Shown here: positions 35,770 through 43,125 of the stretch, piece after piece | How the letters are laid out: the number at the start of each line of letters is the position of its first letter | Position numbering within the stretch: position 1 is the first letter of the stretch | NCBI RefSeq assembly: GCF_025567525.1 | Contig: NZ_JAOQJY010000003.1 | Coordinates: 62,001-126,000 of the forward strand | Origin: Gallintestinimicrobium propionicum | Lineage (GTDB): Bacteria > Bacillota > Clostridia > Lachnospirales > Lachnospiraceae | Length of the DNA: 64,000 nucleotides | Reading direction: 5' to 3' | Made by a program: the position numbers and the translations under genes | The notes under the pieces: generated by a model | Told to the model about the DNA's origin: nothing | What the model saw: the letters and a program-made list of their open reading frames with translations, nothing else | Database searches by the model: none

Positions 35770-35825
35770 GTCTGCAGGACGCAGACAAACTGCAGCAATT
35801 TTTACAAAGAACCGGGAATACTAGT

Positions 35826-37067
35826 ATGAGTGAGATTTTTTTGTGCGGCGGAGCAGCGGATGCTACCGTCCTTTCCAACGTTTTTATCGATGAATATTTA
35901 AAAGATGCCAACGATGCACAGTTAAAGGTGTATCTTTTTCTCGTGCGCCGTCTGCAGGCAGGCGATCCTGTCAGCATTTCGGACATGGCAGACCGCTTTA
36001 ATCATACGGAAAAGGACATTCTGCGCGCCCTCTGCTACTGGGAAAAGTGCGGCGTCCTGACGCTTAAGCTTTCGCCCGACCGCACAACCCTGCAGCAGAT
36101 CCGTCTGCTCCCCCTTTCCAAGGGGAAGAGACAGGACGCAGGACAAGCTGATTTTTCTACGGAGCAGACCACCGGACATATTTCACGCGACGTCGGACGG
36201 CTTGCGGACACGACTCGCAGCTCTGATGCCGAACGCTTTGGCGACGCAGCCCGCAATTCTGAGCAAGGCGCTGACGCGACCCTGCCCGGAGCAGCCGCGC
36301 GCGATACGTCCAACACTGCGGCTGCTCCCTCCGGACGCACGGCCGCACCGCAGATCCGCAGCGTTACGATGCTTTCCCACCAGTCCCTTGAACCTGCCGA
36401 TCCCTATGCCAAACCAGCTTACAGTCTGGACGAGCTCAAATCGTTCCAACAGCAGGAGAATACTGCGCAGCTGATTTTCATCGCAGAGCAGTATCTCGGA
36501 CGCACGTTAAGCCCCGCCGATATGAAGTCGATCCTCTTTTTCACGGATAAGCTCCATTTCTCCGATGACCTGATCGACTATCTGCTGCAATACTGCGTCG
36601 AGCGCGGCAAAAAGGATTTCCGCTACATTGAAAAGGTCGCGATCGCCTGGGCGGAAGCCGGGATCACGACACCTGCCCAGGCAGAAGGTCATGTTTCCCG
36701 TTACGACAAGAACGTCTATTCCATTATGAACGCACTCGGCAAGACCAATACCCCCGCACGCAATGAGCTCGCCTATATCCGCCGCTGGACAGAGGAATTT
36801 TGCTTTGAGCTCGACGTTATTTTAGAAGCCTGCGGACGCACCGTCCTGGCTACCGACAGACACCGCTTCGCCTATGCAGACAGCATCCTCGCTGCCTGGT
36901 ACAAGGCAGGCGTCCACCATGTCGCGGACATCGCCAGACTCGACAGCTCCTATCAGAAAGAGCGTGCATCTCGCCCGGCGCGCAGCGGCTCCACAGCAGA
37001 ATATAACAGTTTCATGCATTCCAGCTATGATTTCGACGCGCTTGAAGAGGCGCTTTTGAAACAGTAA
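35826..37067 (+). CDS. DnaD domain replication protein
   Basis: A 413-residue DnaD/DnaB2-type protein. The N-terminal winged helix (about residues 20-95, AQLKVYLFLVRRLQAGDPVSISDMADRF) and a C-terminal DnaD domain (about 205-285, with AQLIFIAEQYLGRTLSPADMK and KDFRYIEKVAIAWAEAG) are linked by a 110-residue Ala/Asp/Ser-rich stretch of low complexity. Such proteins help load the replicative helicase at origins or restart sites. It is followed 11 bases later by the DnaI-like gene and preceded by a DnaA-box cluster. RBS GGGAATAC is modest. Confidence 0.85.
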   Translation: MSEIFLCGGAADATVLSNVFIDEYLKDANDAQLKVYLFLVRRLQAGDPVSISDMADRFNHTEKDILRALCYWEKCGVLTLKLSPDRTTLQQIRLLPLSKGKRQDAGQADFSTEQTTGHISRDVGRLADTTRSSDAERFGDAARNSEQGADATLPGAAARDTSNTAAAPSGRTAAPQIRSVTMLSHQSLEPADPYAKPAYSLDELKSFQQQENTAQLIFIAEQYLGRTLSPADMKSILFFTDKLHFSDDLIDYLLQYCVERGKKDFRYIEKVAIAWAEAGITTPAQAEGHVSRYDKNVYSIMNALGKTNTPARNELAYIRRWTEEFCFELDVILEACGRTVLATDRHRFAYADSILAAWYKAGVHHVADIARLDSSYQKERASRPARSGSTAEYNSFMHSSYDFDALEEALLKQ

Positions 37068-37078
37068 GGAGGTTTGAT

Positions 37079-38059
37079 GTGGCACTGACTGTTTCCCAAT
37101 ACAATTCCATCCTGCGGCAATACGAAGAACATCAGACCCGCAACCGCCATCTGCACGATCAACGGCTGCATCACATTTATGAGACAGTCCCCGGCTATCA
37201 GGCCCTCGACGAAGCCGTTGCATCCACCTCTGTCGCACAGGGCAAAAGGATGCTCGCAGGGGATACAAATGCGCTTGCACAGCTCAAAGACCAGCTCAAA
37301 GACCTTGCACAGAAACGTGCCTCTCTTTTGCTGGAAAACGGCTACCCGACAGATTTTCTCGATCCGATCTACGACTGTCCTGACTGTCAGGACACCGGCT
37401 ATGTGAACGGTCAGAAATGCCACTGCTTCCGTCAGGCAGAGATCGCGCTTCTTTACGAACAGTCCAACCTGAAACGAATGCTCGAAAAAGAAAACTTCGG
37501 CACGCTCTCCTATTCCTTTTTTCAGGGAGACGAACTGACTTCCTATCGCCAGGCTGTCGAAAAATGTAAAAATTTTTGCACAAATTTTAAAACGTCCTAC
37601 CAAAACCTTTTCTTTTATGGTACAGTAGGTACGGGCAAGACATTCCTGACCAATTGCATTGCAAAGGAATGTATCGAGCAGGGCTGTTCTGTGCTTTATT
37701 TCAGCGCAGCATCCCTTTTCGACTTACTCGCCAGGAACACGTTTGACTATAGGGCACGGGAAGAGCTTTCCGCACTCTGTGCGGATCTCTACAGCTGCGA
37801 TCTGCTCGTTATCGACGATCTCGGCACCGAAACTGCCACGGCAGTGACGCTCTCCCATTTCTTTACCTGTTTGAACGAACGTCTGCTCCGGCAGAAATCC
37901 GTTATCATTTCTACCAATCTTTCTCTGGAAGATTGCAGAAACCGTTATCAGGACCGAATTTTTTCCAGAATTGCCAGCAATTTTGAATTCTGTAAACTCA
38001 CCGGCCCTGATATTCGTATGTGTAAAAAGGTATCCGCTGTCTCGGGTCCGGTCCGCTGA
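37079..38059 (+). CDS. DnaC/DnaI-type helicase loader ATPase
   Basis: A 326-residue AAA+ protein. A helical N-terminus is followed by a zinc-binding CPDCQDTGYVNGQKCHC (about residues 100-116), as in DnaI. The ATPase domain has Walker A YGTVGTGKT (about 180-188), Walker B LLVIDDLGTE and sensor 1 IISTN. It should load the replicative helicase together with the DnaD-like partner. The start codon is GTG at 37079 with AAGGAGG six bases upstream; the overlapping ATG at 37077 stops after three codons. Confidence 0.88.
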   Translation: MALTVSQYNSILRQYEEHQTRNRHLHDQRLHHIYETVPGYQALDEAVASTSVAQGKRMLAGDTNALAQLKDQLKDLAQKRASLLLENGYPTDFLDPIYDCPDCQDTGYVNGQKCHCFRQAEIALLYEQSNLKRMLEKENFGTLSYSFFQGDELTSYRQAVEKCKNFCTNFKTSYQNLFFYGTVGTGKTFLTNCIAKECIEQGCSVLYFSAASLFDLLARNTFDYRAREELSALCADLYSCDLLVIDDLGTETATAVTLSHFFTCLNERLLRQKSVIISTNLSLEDCRNRYQDRIFSRIASNFEFCKLTGPDIRMCKKVSAVSGPVR

Positions 38060-38109
38060 CACAGATATCCAAAATATTAACTTTTACCTTCAGAAAGTGA
38101 GGAACTTCC

Positions 38110-39309
38110 ATGATGGAACGTGAAGAAACCAGAAATCTCGAAACCATTCCGGTTGGCTCCCTGGGGATTATCCCGTTAAGGGGTTGCGAATCCCTTGCAC
38201 AGAGAGTTGACCAGTATCTTGTAAGATGGCGCACCCAGCGCGAGAGCGAGCACAAAGACAGCCTTGCCTTTGCAGGCTACCAGCGTGACTCCTACATTTT
38301 AAAAAGCAAGGTGCCGCGTTTTGGTTCCGGCGAAGCCAAGGGCGTTATTCTGGAATCTGTCCGCGGTACGGATCTGTATCTGCTGGTTGACGTAACCAAC
38401 TACAGCCAGACCTATTCCCTCTGCGGTCATGAAAACCATATGTCTCCTGACGATCATTATCAGGATCTGAAGCGTATCATCGCTGCTGTCGGCGGTAAAG
38501 CAAGAAGAATTACCGTTATCATGCCTTTCCTTTATGAAAGCCGCCAGCACAAGCGCACCGCACGGGAATCCTTGGACTGCGCACTCGCTCTGCAGGAGCT
38601 GGTAAAGATGGGCGTCGACAACATCATCACCTTTGATGCCCATGACCCGAGAGTCCAGAACTCCATCCCGTTAAACGGCTTCGAAACCGTTCAGGCTTCT
38701 TATCAGTTCATCAAAAACCTGCTGCGCACCGAGCCCGACCTGCAGATCGATTCCAACCACATGATGGTTATCAGCCCGGATGAAGGCGGTATGGGACGTG
38801 CAATTTACATTGCAAACGTACTCGGTCTGGATATGGGTATGTTCTATAAGAGAAGAGACTACACCAGAGTTGTTAACGGGCGAAATCCGATTGTTGCTCA
38901 CGAATTCCTGGGTACCAGCGTAGAAGGCAAGGACATGATCATCATCGATGACATGATTTCCTCCGGCGAAAGTGTACTCGAAGTTGCATCCGCATTAAAG
39001 CAGCGCGGTGCCCGTAAGATCTTCATCTGCACCACCTTCGGTCTGTTCACAAGCGGTATGGAGAAATTCGACAAGGCTTATGCATGCGGCAATATCAACC
39101 GTGTCCTGACCACCAACCTGATTTATCAGCCTGAAGAGCTGTTAAAGCGGGAGTGGTACGTCAACTGTGATATGAGCAAATACGTTGCTTATCTGATCGA
39201 TACCTTGAACCATGATACTTCCATCAGCGATCTGCTCGATCCCAACGATAAGATCCAGGCTGCTGTCGCAAAGTATAAAAAAGGACTGGCTTTAGATAAC
39301 GACGACTGA
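38110..39309 (+). CDS. prs: Ribose-phosphate pyrophosphokinase (PRPP synthetase)
   Basis: A 399-residue PRPP synthetase, longer than the usual 315 residues because of an N-terminal extension, a form seen in Clostridia. ATP and ribose-5-phosphate sites are visible in ESRQHKRTARESLDCALAL and TFDAHDPRVQ; the PRPP-binding loop is DMIIIDDMISSGES (about residues 277-290). It makes PRPP for nucleotides, His and Trp. GTGAGGAACTTCC precedes the ATG, and a strong terminator follows. Confidence 0.92.
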   Translation: MMEREETRNLETIPVGSLGIIPLRGCESLAQRVDQYLVRWRTQRESEHKDSLAFAGYQRDSYILKSKVPRFGSGEAKGVILESVRGTDLYLLVDVTNYSQTYSLCGHENHMSPDDHYQDLKRIIAAVGGKARRITVIMPFLYESRQHKRTARESLDCALALQELVKMGVDNIITFDAHDPRVQNSIPLNGFETVQASYQFIKNLLRTEPDLQIDSNHMMVISPDEGGMGRAIYIANVLGLDMGMFYKRRDYTRVVNGRNPIVAHEFLGTSVEGKDMIIIDDMISSGESVLEVASALKQRGARKIFICTTFGLFTSGMEKFDKAYACGNINRVLTTNLIYQPEELLKREWYVNCDMSKYVAYLIDTLNHDTSISDLLDPNDKIQAAVAKYKKGLALDNDD

Positions 39310-39324
39310 GTCAGATAAAAAATT

Positions 39325-39358
39325 GAGCTGAACAATATTGTTCAGCTCCTATTTTTTC
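39325..39358 (+). terminator. prs terminator
   Basis: GAGCTGAACAAT/ATTGTTCAGCTC (39325-39348), a perfect 24-base palindrome, followed by CTATTTTTT. Confidence 0.85.
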
Positions 39359-39387
39359 TGTGCAAAATGTCTCTAAATGGAGGATTT

Positions 39388-39795
39388 ATGAAAATCGTAG
39401 TAATTGACGGCCAGGGCGGCAGAATCGGCAGTCTTGTGACTGCCCGCCTCTGTAAAGAGCAACTGCCCAACTGTGAACTGTATGCCATTGGCACCAACGC
39501 AACCGCAACCGCTGCCATGCTCAAAGCCGGGGCTGACTTCGGCGCAACCGGAGAAAATCCCGTGCTTGTTGCCTGCCGGGATGCGGATTTTATCATCGGT
39601 CCCCTCGGCATTTTGTCCGCAGACTCCCTGCTTGGGGAAGTGACGCCCGCCATGGCAGTCGCCGTCGGACAGAGCCATGCCCAGAAGCTTTTGCTTCCGG
39701 TCAACCGCTGCAACAACCACATCATCGGAACCGCCGATCTGTCCGTATCCCAGCTGATCGACGAAACGATCAAGTTTCTGAAAAAGAGTCTTTAA
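39388..39795 (+). CDS. DUF3842 family protein
   Basis: A 135-residue protein that matches the DUF3842 family of Clostridia. Its opening IVVIDGQGGRIGSLV resembles a dinucleotide-binding loop. GTNATATAAMLKAGADFGATGENP and ILPVNRCNNHIIG-like stretches are conserved, but function is unknown. Start at 39388 for GGAGGATTT. It follows the prs terminator by 30 bases and would need its own promoter or read-through. Confidence 0.85.
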   Translation: MKIVVIDGQGGRIGSLVTARLCKEQLPNCELYAIGTNATATAAMLKAGADFGATGENPVLVACRDADFIIGPLGILSADSLLGEVTPAMAVAVGQSHAQKLLLPVNRCNNHIIGTADLSVSQLIDETIKFLKKSL

Positions 39796-39799
39796 AGCA

Positions 39800-39840
39800 A
39801 CAATAGAATGCACGCTCTGCGAGCATTCTATTGTCATGAA
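39800..39840 (-). repeat. Short hairpin repeat, copy h3
   Basis: ACAATAGAATGC (39800-39811) and GCATTCTATTGT (39823-39834) followed by CATGAA, so the asymmetric end is on the right. It begins four bases after the DUF3842 stop codon. Confidence 0.85.
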
Positions 39841-39846
39841 TAAAAG

Positions 39847-39892
39847 TTACAGTTCACTCGTGGTTTTTGCGAATGGTGCGAGTGAACTGTAA
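39847..39892. repeat. Reduced composite element D, bidirectional terminator
   Basis: TTACAGTTCACTCG (39847-39860) and CGAGTGAACTGTAA (39879-39892), 14 perfect pairs. The loop TGGTTTTTGCGAATGGTG keeps traces of the interior of the full elements, so it looks like an internal deletion of them. CATTTTTTC follows on the plus side and TTTTATT on the minus side. It sits between the convergent DUF3842 and NlpC genes and can serve both as terminator. Confidence 0.8.
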
Positions 39893-39903
39893 CATTTTTT
39901 CTT

Positions 39904-41238
39904 TTATCCCACAATTCTCCGAATTGTCAGAATCGGCTTATAATTCGCATATCCATACTTAATTCCTGTTCTCGCTGTGCTGGCATGCACGATTCGTCCG
40001 CCGCCCAGATACAGCGCCACATGGCCTGCATAGCAGACGATGTCGCCTGCCTGAGCAGCTTCATAGGAAACCTCGCGTCCTGCACTTCTCATAGCAGCAG
40101 AGTTTCTCGGCAGGCCGTATCCGTATTGCCTGTACACTGCCCAGATAAATCCGGAGCAGTCCGCACCGTTTGTCAGGCTCGTTCCGCCCGCTACATACGG
40201 GTTTCCGACGAACTGGCAGGCATACGCCGCAATGTCGCTTCCACTCGATCCGCTCGCAGGAGGAACGGTCTTTAAGCCGCCCGAAGAACTGCCGGAGCTG
40301 CTGCCTGAGGAAGAGGAGCTGTCGGAGCTGCTTGAGCGATTGGAGCTACTGTCAGAAGCGCCGGAATCGCTGCTCTTTGCAGCTTTTTCTTTCGCCTCGG
40401 CTTCCGCCTTTGCTTTTTCTTCCGCCGCTTTTTTCGCAGCCTCCTCGGCTTTCCGGCGCTCTTCCTCGGCCTTGATGATTGCGTTTTCTTCCTCATCCAG
40501 CCTTGCCAACTCGGAATTCTGCTGTTTGATTAACGCTTTATATGTCGCAGCTTCCTGCTTCGCTTTCGCAATCTGCGCGTCGAAATCGTTCGACTGGGAC
40601 TTTTTCTCATCGATCATCTGCTGCATGGAAGCCTGTTCCTCTTCCAGCTCATATTTCTGCGTTTCCAGGTCGCTCTTTTTATCTTCCAAATCGTTCTTTT
40701 TCTGCGCAACCTCTTCTTTAATCAGGATGTAGCGGTTGAGCATCTGTTTATCGTACTCATACAGCTTCTCCACATAATTCGCCTGATTAAGCATGCCGCT
40801 CCAGTTGGAGGCGTTGCTCAGGATCTCGATATAGCTGGTATCGCCCTTTTCATACAGGTAACGGAGACGCTTCTTCATTGCAAGATACTGTGCATCCTCC
40901 TGCGCCTTCGCCGCATCATAGTCCTCCTGCGCCTTTACGATCTGCTTTTCGGTATCGCTGATCTGATCCTGCATCAGACTTACGCTGGCGATGACCTCTA
41001 CCAGCTGGGAATCCAGCTCCTGTATTTCTTCCTCCAAAGCGTCCTGCTGCCCTTCCAGACTGCTGACCTTGCTCTGGCTCTGCTTATACTGACTCTGCGT
41101 GCCCTGCTGCTCGCTCTTTTTCTGTTCTCGTTCCTGCTGAATTTCTTCCCGTGTCTTTGCCTGCACATAGACAGGCTGTATTCCGATCGCTGCCGCAAGC
41201 ATAACTGCTGCTATTTTTTTCCAGTGATGATTTCCCAT
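39904..41238 (-). CDS. Secreted NlpC/P60 peptidoglycan hydrolase with coiled coil
   Basis: A 444-residue exported protein: signal peptide (about 1-27, ending VQAKT), a long coiled coil (about 30-270, with EGQQDALEEEIQELDSQL), a Ser/Gly-rich linker, and an NlpC/P60 domain (about 335-444). The catalytic Cys is in GADCSGF and the His in GHVALYLG. The plan is that of CwlO/PcsB-type DL-endopeptidases that are activated through FtsEX. It should cut stem peptides during growth or division. A 119-base imperfect palindrome lies in its upstream region (41285-41403). Confidence 0.9.
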   Translation of the reverse strand: MGNHHWKKIAAVMLAAAIGIQPVYVQAKTREEIQQEREQKKSEQQGTQSQYKQSQSKVSSLEGQQDALEEEIQELDSQLVEVIASVSLMQDQISDTEKQIVKAQEDYDAAKAQEDAQYLAMKKRLRYLYEKGDTSYIEILSNASNWSGMLNQANYVEKLYEYDKQMLNRYILIKEEVAQKKNDLEDKKSDLETQKYELEEEQASMQQMIDEKKSQSNDFDAQIAKAKQEAATYKALIKQQNSELARLDEEENAIIKAEEERRKAEEAAKKAAEEKAKAEAEAKEKAAKSSDSGASDSSSNRSSSSDSSSSSGSSSGSSSGGLKTVPPASGSSGSDIAAYACQFVGNPYVAGGTSLTNGADCSGFIWAVYRQYGYGLPRNSAAMRSAGREVSYEAAQAGDIVCYAGHVALYLGGGRIVHASTARTGIKYGYANYKPILTIRRIVG

Positions 41239-41284
41239 CCGTATCTTCCTTTTTCTGTATTCTGGTACAGCGTTTCGTAAATAA

Positions 41285-41403
41285 CTATACCAATCGCGTA
41301 GGATGTGGATTCGAGTGTGCAGGTATAAAAACGCAGGCGTAGCGGGCTACGCTGAGGCTTTTATACCTGTGCAATCGGATTCACAGGCAAGTGAGTGGTA
41401 TAG
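41285..41403. repeat. 119-base imperfect palindrome upstream of the hydrolase gene
   Basis: Outer arms CTATACCA (41285-41292) and TGGTATAG (41396-41403). An inner stem has GCAGGTATAAAA (41319-41330) facing TTTTATACCTGTGC (41359-41372), and the tip is GCGTAGC-GG-GCTACGC (41337-41352). It lies 47 bases before the NlpC start and downstream of the asnS terminator. It is unrelated in sequence to the composite elements. It could be a leader structure or another inserted palindrome. The rest of 41239-41450 shows no gene. Confidence 0.75.
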
Positions 41404-41450
41404 GTATTTCGAAAACGATGTACTAGTTTTCACTTTATACAGTATACAAC

Positions 41451-41489
41451 AAAAAAAGAGCAGGATAAACCCAAAAGTTCATCCCGCTC
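41451..41489 (-). terminator. asnS terminator
   Basis: In the minus direction GAGCGGGAT, a 14-base loop, ATCCTGCTC and TTTTTTT. It lies about 200 bases beyond the asnS stop codon because composite element C is placed between them. Confidence 0.85.
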
Positions 41490-41504
41490 GACAATATTTT
41501 TATT

Positions 41505-41661
41505 CCAGTTCACTTGTGGTTTCTTGTAGGCAGATTCCATGCTCGCATGAGAATCTGTGTACAAGAAACCACGAAGAGAGCGCCATTTTATAAGCAAAAA
41601 TAAGCTGCGAAGCAGCGGAAAGCATCGAAGATGCGCTTTTGCGAATGGCGCGGGTGAACTG
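41505..41661 (+). repeat. Composite palindromic element, full copy C
   Basis: Outer arms CAGTTCAC (41506-41513) and GTGAACTG (41654-41661). The long stem is 41514-41537 with 41551-41574, the GCGCCATT stem 41580-41587 with 41644-41651, and the GAA-loop hairpins are at 41604-41616 and 41622-41634. A 17-base direct repeat TTTTATTCCAGTTCACT occurs at 41498-41514 and again at 41667-41683, bracketing the element. Confidence 0.88.
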
Positions 41662-41670
41662 TAACATTTT

Positions 41671-41688
41671 ATTCCAGTTCACTGGAAT
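41671..41688. other. Palindrome at the asnS stop codon
   Basis: ATTCCAGT-TC-ACTGGAAT is a perfect palindrome that ends on the last base of the asnS stop codon. It contains the same CAGTTCAC as the end of element C. Confidence 0.6.
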
Positions 41689-43082
41689 TATAATTCGCAG
41701 TTCTTTACCGTTCTCGGGAAAGGAATGACGTCGCGAATGTTGCCCATACCGGTCAGATACATAACACAGCGCTCAAATCCAAGACCAAAGCCCGCATGGC
41801 TTGCGGAGCCGTATTTTCTCAGATCCAGATAGAAGCCGTAATCCTCTTTGTTCAGTCCAAGCTCGTCCATGCGCTGTTCCAGAAGCTCGAGGCTATCCTC
41901 TCTCTGGCTGCCGCCGATGATCTCGCCGATGCCTGGAACCAGACAGTCCATAGCGGCAACGGTCTTGCCATCCTCATTTAACTTCATATAGAATGCCTTG
42001 ATTTCCTTCGGGTAGTCTGTTACAAATACCGGACGCTTGAACACCTTCTCCGTCAGATAACGCTCGTGTTCGGTCTGCAGGTCGCAGCCCCAGTATACTT
42101 TATAATCGAATTCGTCATTGTGCTCTTCCAAAATCTTGATCGCCTCGGTATAGGTCACATGTCCGAAATCGGAGTTCAATACATGGTTCAGTCTTTCCAG
42201 AAGTCCCTTATCCACAAAGCTGTTGAAGAAATTCATCTCTTCCGGAGCATGCTCCAGCACATAACGGATAATGTATTTGAGCATGGATTCTGCCAGTACC
42301 ATGTCGTCCTTTAAGTCCGCAAATGCGATTTCCGGCTCGATCATCCAGAACTCAGCCGCATGGCGGGTGGTATTGGAGTTTTCTGCGCGGAAGGTCGGTC
42401 CGAACGTATAAATGTTCTTAAACGCCATCGCATAGGTTTCGCCGTTTAACTGTCCGCTTACGGTCAGGTTGGTAGGTTTGCAGAAGAAGTCCTGGGAATA
42501 ATCCACAGTACCGTCTTCGTTTTTCGGAACGTTGTTCAAATCCAGGGTTGTAACCTGGAACATTTCGCCTGCGCCCTCGCAGTCGCTTCCGGTAATCAGA
42601 GGAGTGTGCACATAGACGAAATCTCTCTCCTGGAAGAACTGATGAATCGCATAAGCGATCAGGGAACGAACTCTGAACACTGCCTGGAACGTATTGGTTC
42701 TGGGACGCAGATGTGCAATGGTACGCAGATATTCAAAGCTGTGACGCTTCTTCTGCAGCGGGTAATCCGGTCCGCATGCACCTTCCACTACAACCTCGTC
42801 TGCCTGCATCTCAAAGGGCTGTTTTGCACCGGGCGTCTCTAAAATCGTACCTGTTACAATGACAGCTGCTCCGACGCCGATTTTGGCAATATCGGCATAA
42901 TTATCCAGCTTGTCTGCTGCGTATACAACCTGCAGCGGTTCAAAAAAGGTACCGTCATTTACAACCAGGAATCCAAAATTTTTAGAATCCCGGTTGCTTC
43001 TTACCCAGCCGCCTACTGTCACCTTCTGGCCGGCAAACTGTTCTTTTTCTCTGAATAACTGTCTTACACTTGTCAGTTCCAT
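41688..43082 (-). CDS. asnS: Asparaginyl-tRNA synthetase
   Basis: A 464-residue class II synthetase. An OB-fold anticodon-binding domain (VTVGGWVRSNRDSKNFGFLVVND, about residues 17-110) precedes the catalytic domain, with FRAENSNTTRHAAEFWMIEPE as motif 2 and GFGLGFERCVMYLTG as motif 3. It charges tRNA-Asn. Start at 43082 is supported by GAGGAG eight bases upstream. Only 43 bases separate it from the preceding lipoprotein gene, so there is no room for a T-box leader and it is probably co-transcribed. Confidence 0.95.
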   Translation of the reverse strand: MELTSVRQLFREKEQFAGQKVTVGGWVRSNRDSKNFGFLVVNDGTFFEPLQVVYAADKLDNYADIAKIGVGAAVIVTGTILETPGAKQPFEMQADEVVVEGACGPDYPLQKKRHSFEYLRTIAHLRPRTNTFQAVFRVRSLIAYAIHQFFQERDFVYVHTPLITGSDCEGAGEMFQVTTLDLNNVPKNEDGTVDYSQDFFCKPTNLTVSGQLNGETYAMAFKNIYTFGPTFRAENSNTTRHAAEFWMIEPEIAFADLKDDMVLAESMLKYIIRYVLEHAPEEMNFFNSFVDKGLLERLNHVLNSDFGHVTYTEAIKILEEHNDEFDYKVYWGCDLQTEHERYLTEKVFKRPVFVTDYPKEIKAFYMKLNEDGKTVAAMDCLVPGIGEIIGGSQREDSLELLEQRMDELGLNKEDYGFYLDLRKYGSASHAGFGLGFERCVMYLTGMGNIRDVIPFPRTVKNCEL

Positions 43083-43125
43083 GCTCTCTCTCCTCACTCG
43101 CCTCGTGCGTCAGCTGTGCCCTGGC

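Noticed and set aside
39800..39892. CRISPR-like repeats
   Set aside because: Repeats are dispersed, inverted and not regularly spaced; no spacers or cas genes.
41239..41450. c-di-AMP (ydaO) riboswitch ahead of the NlpC/P60 gene
   Set aside because: The interval forms a large hairpin, but I cannot find the conserved core of that riboswitch.
42900..43125. T-box leader for asnS
   Set aside because: Only 43 bases separate asnS from the upstream gene and no T-box core is present.
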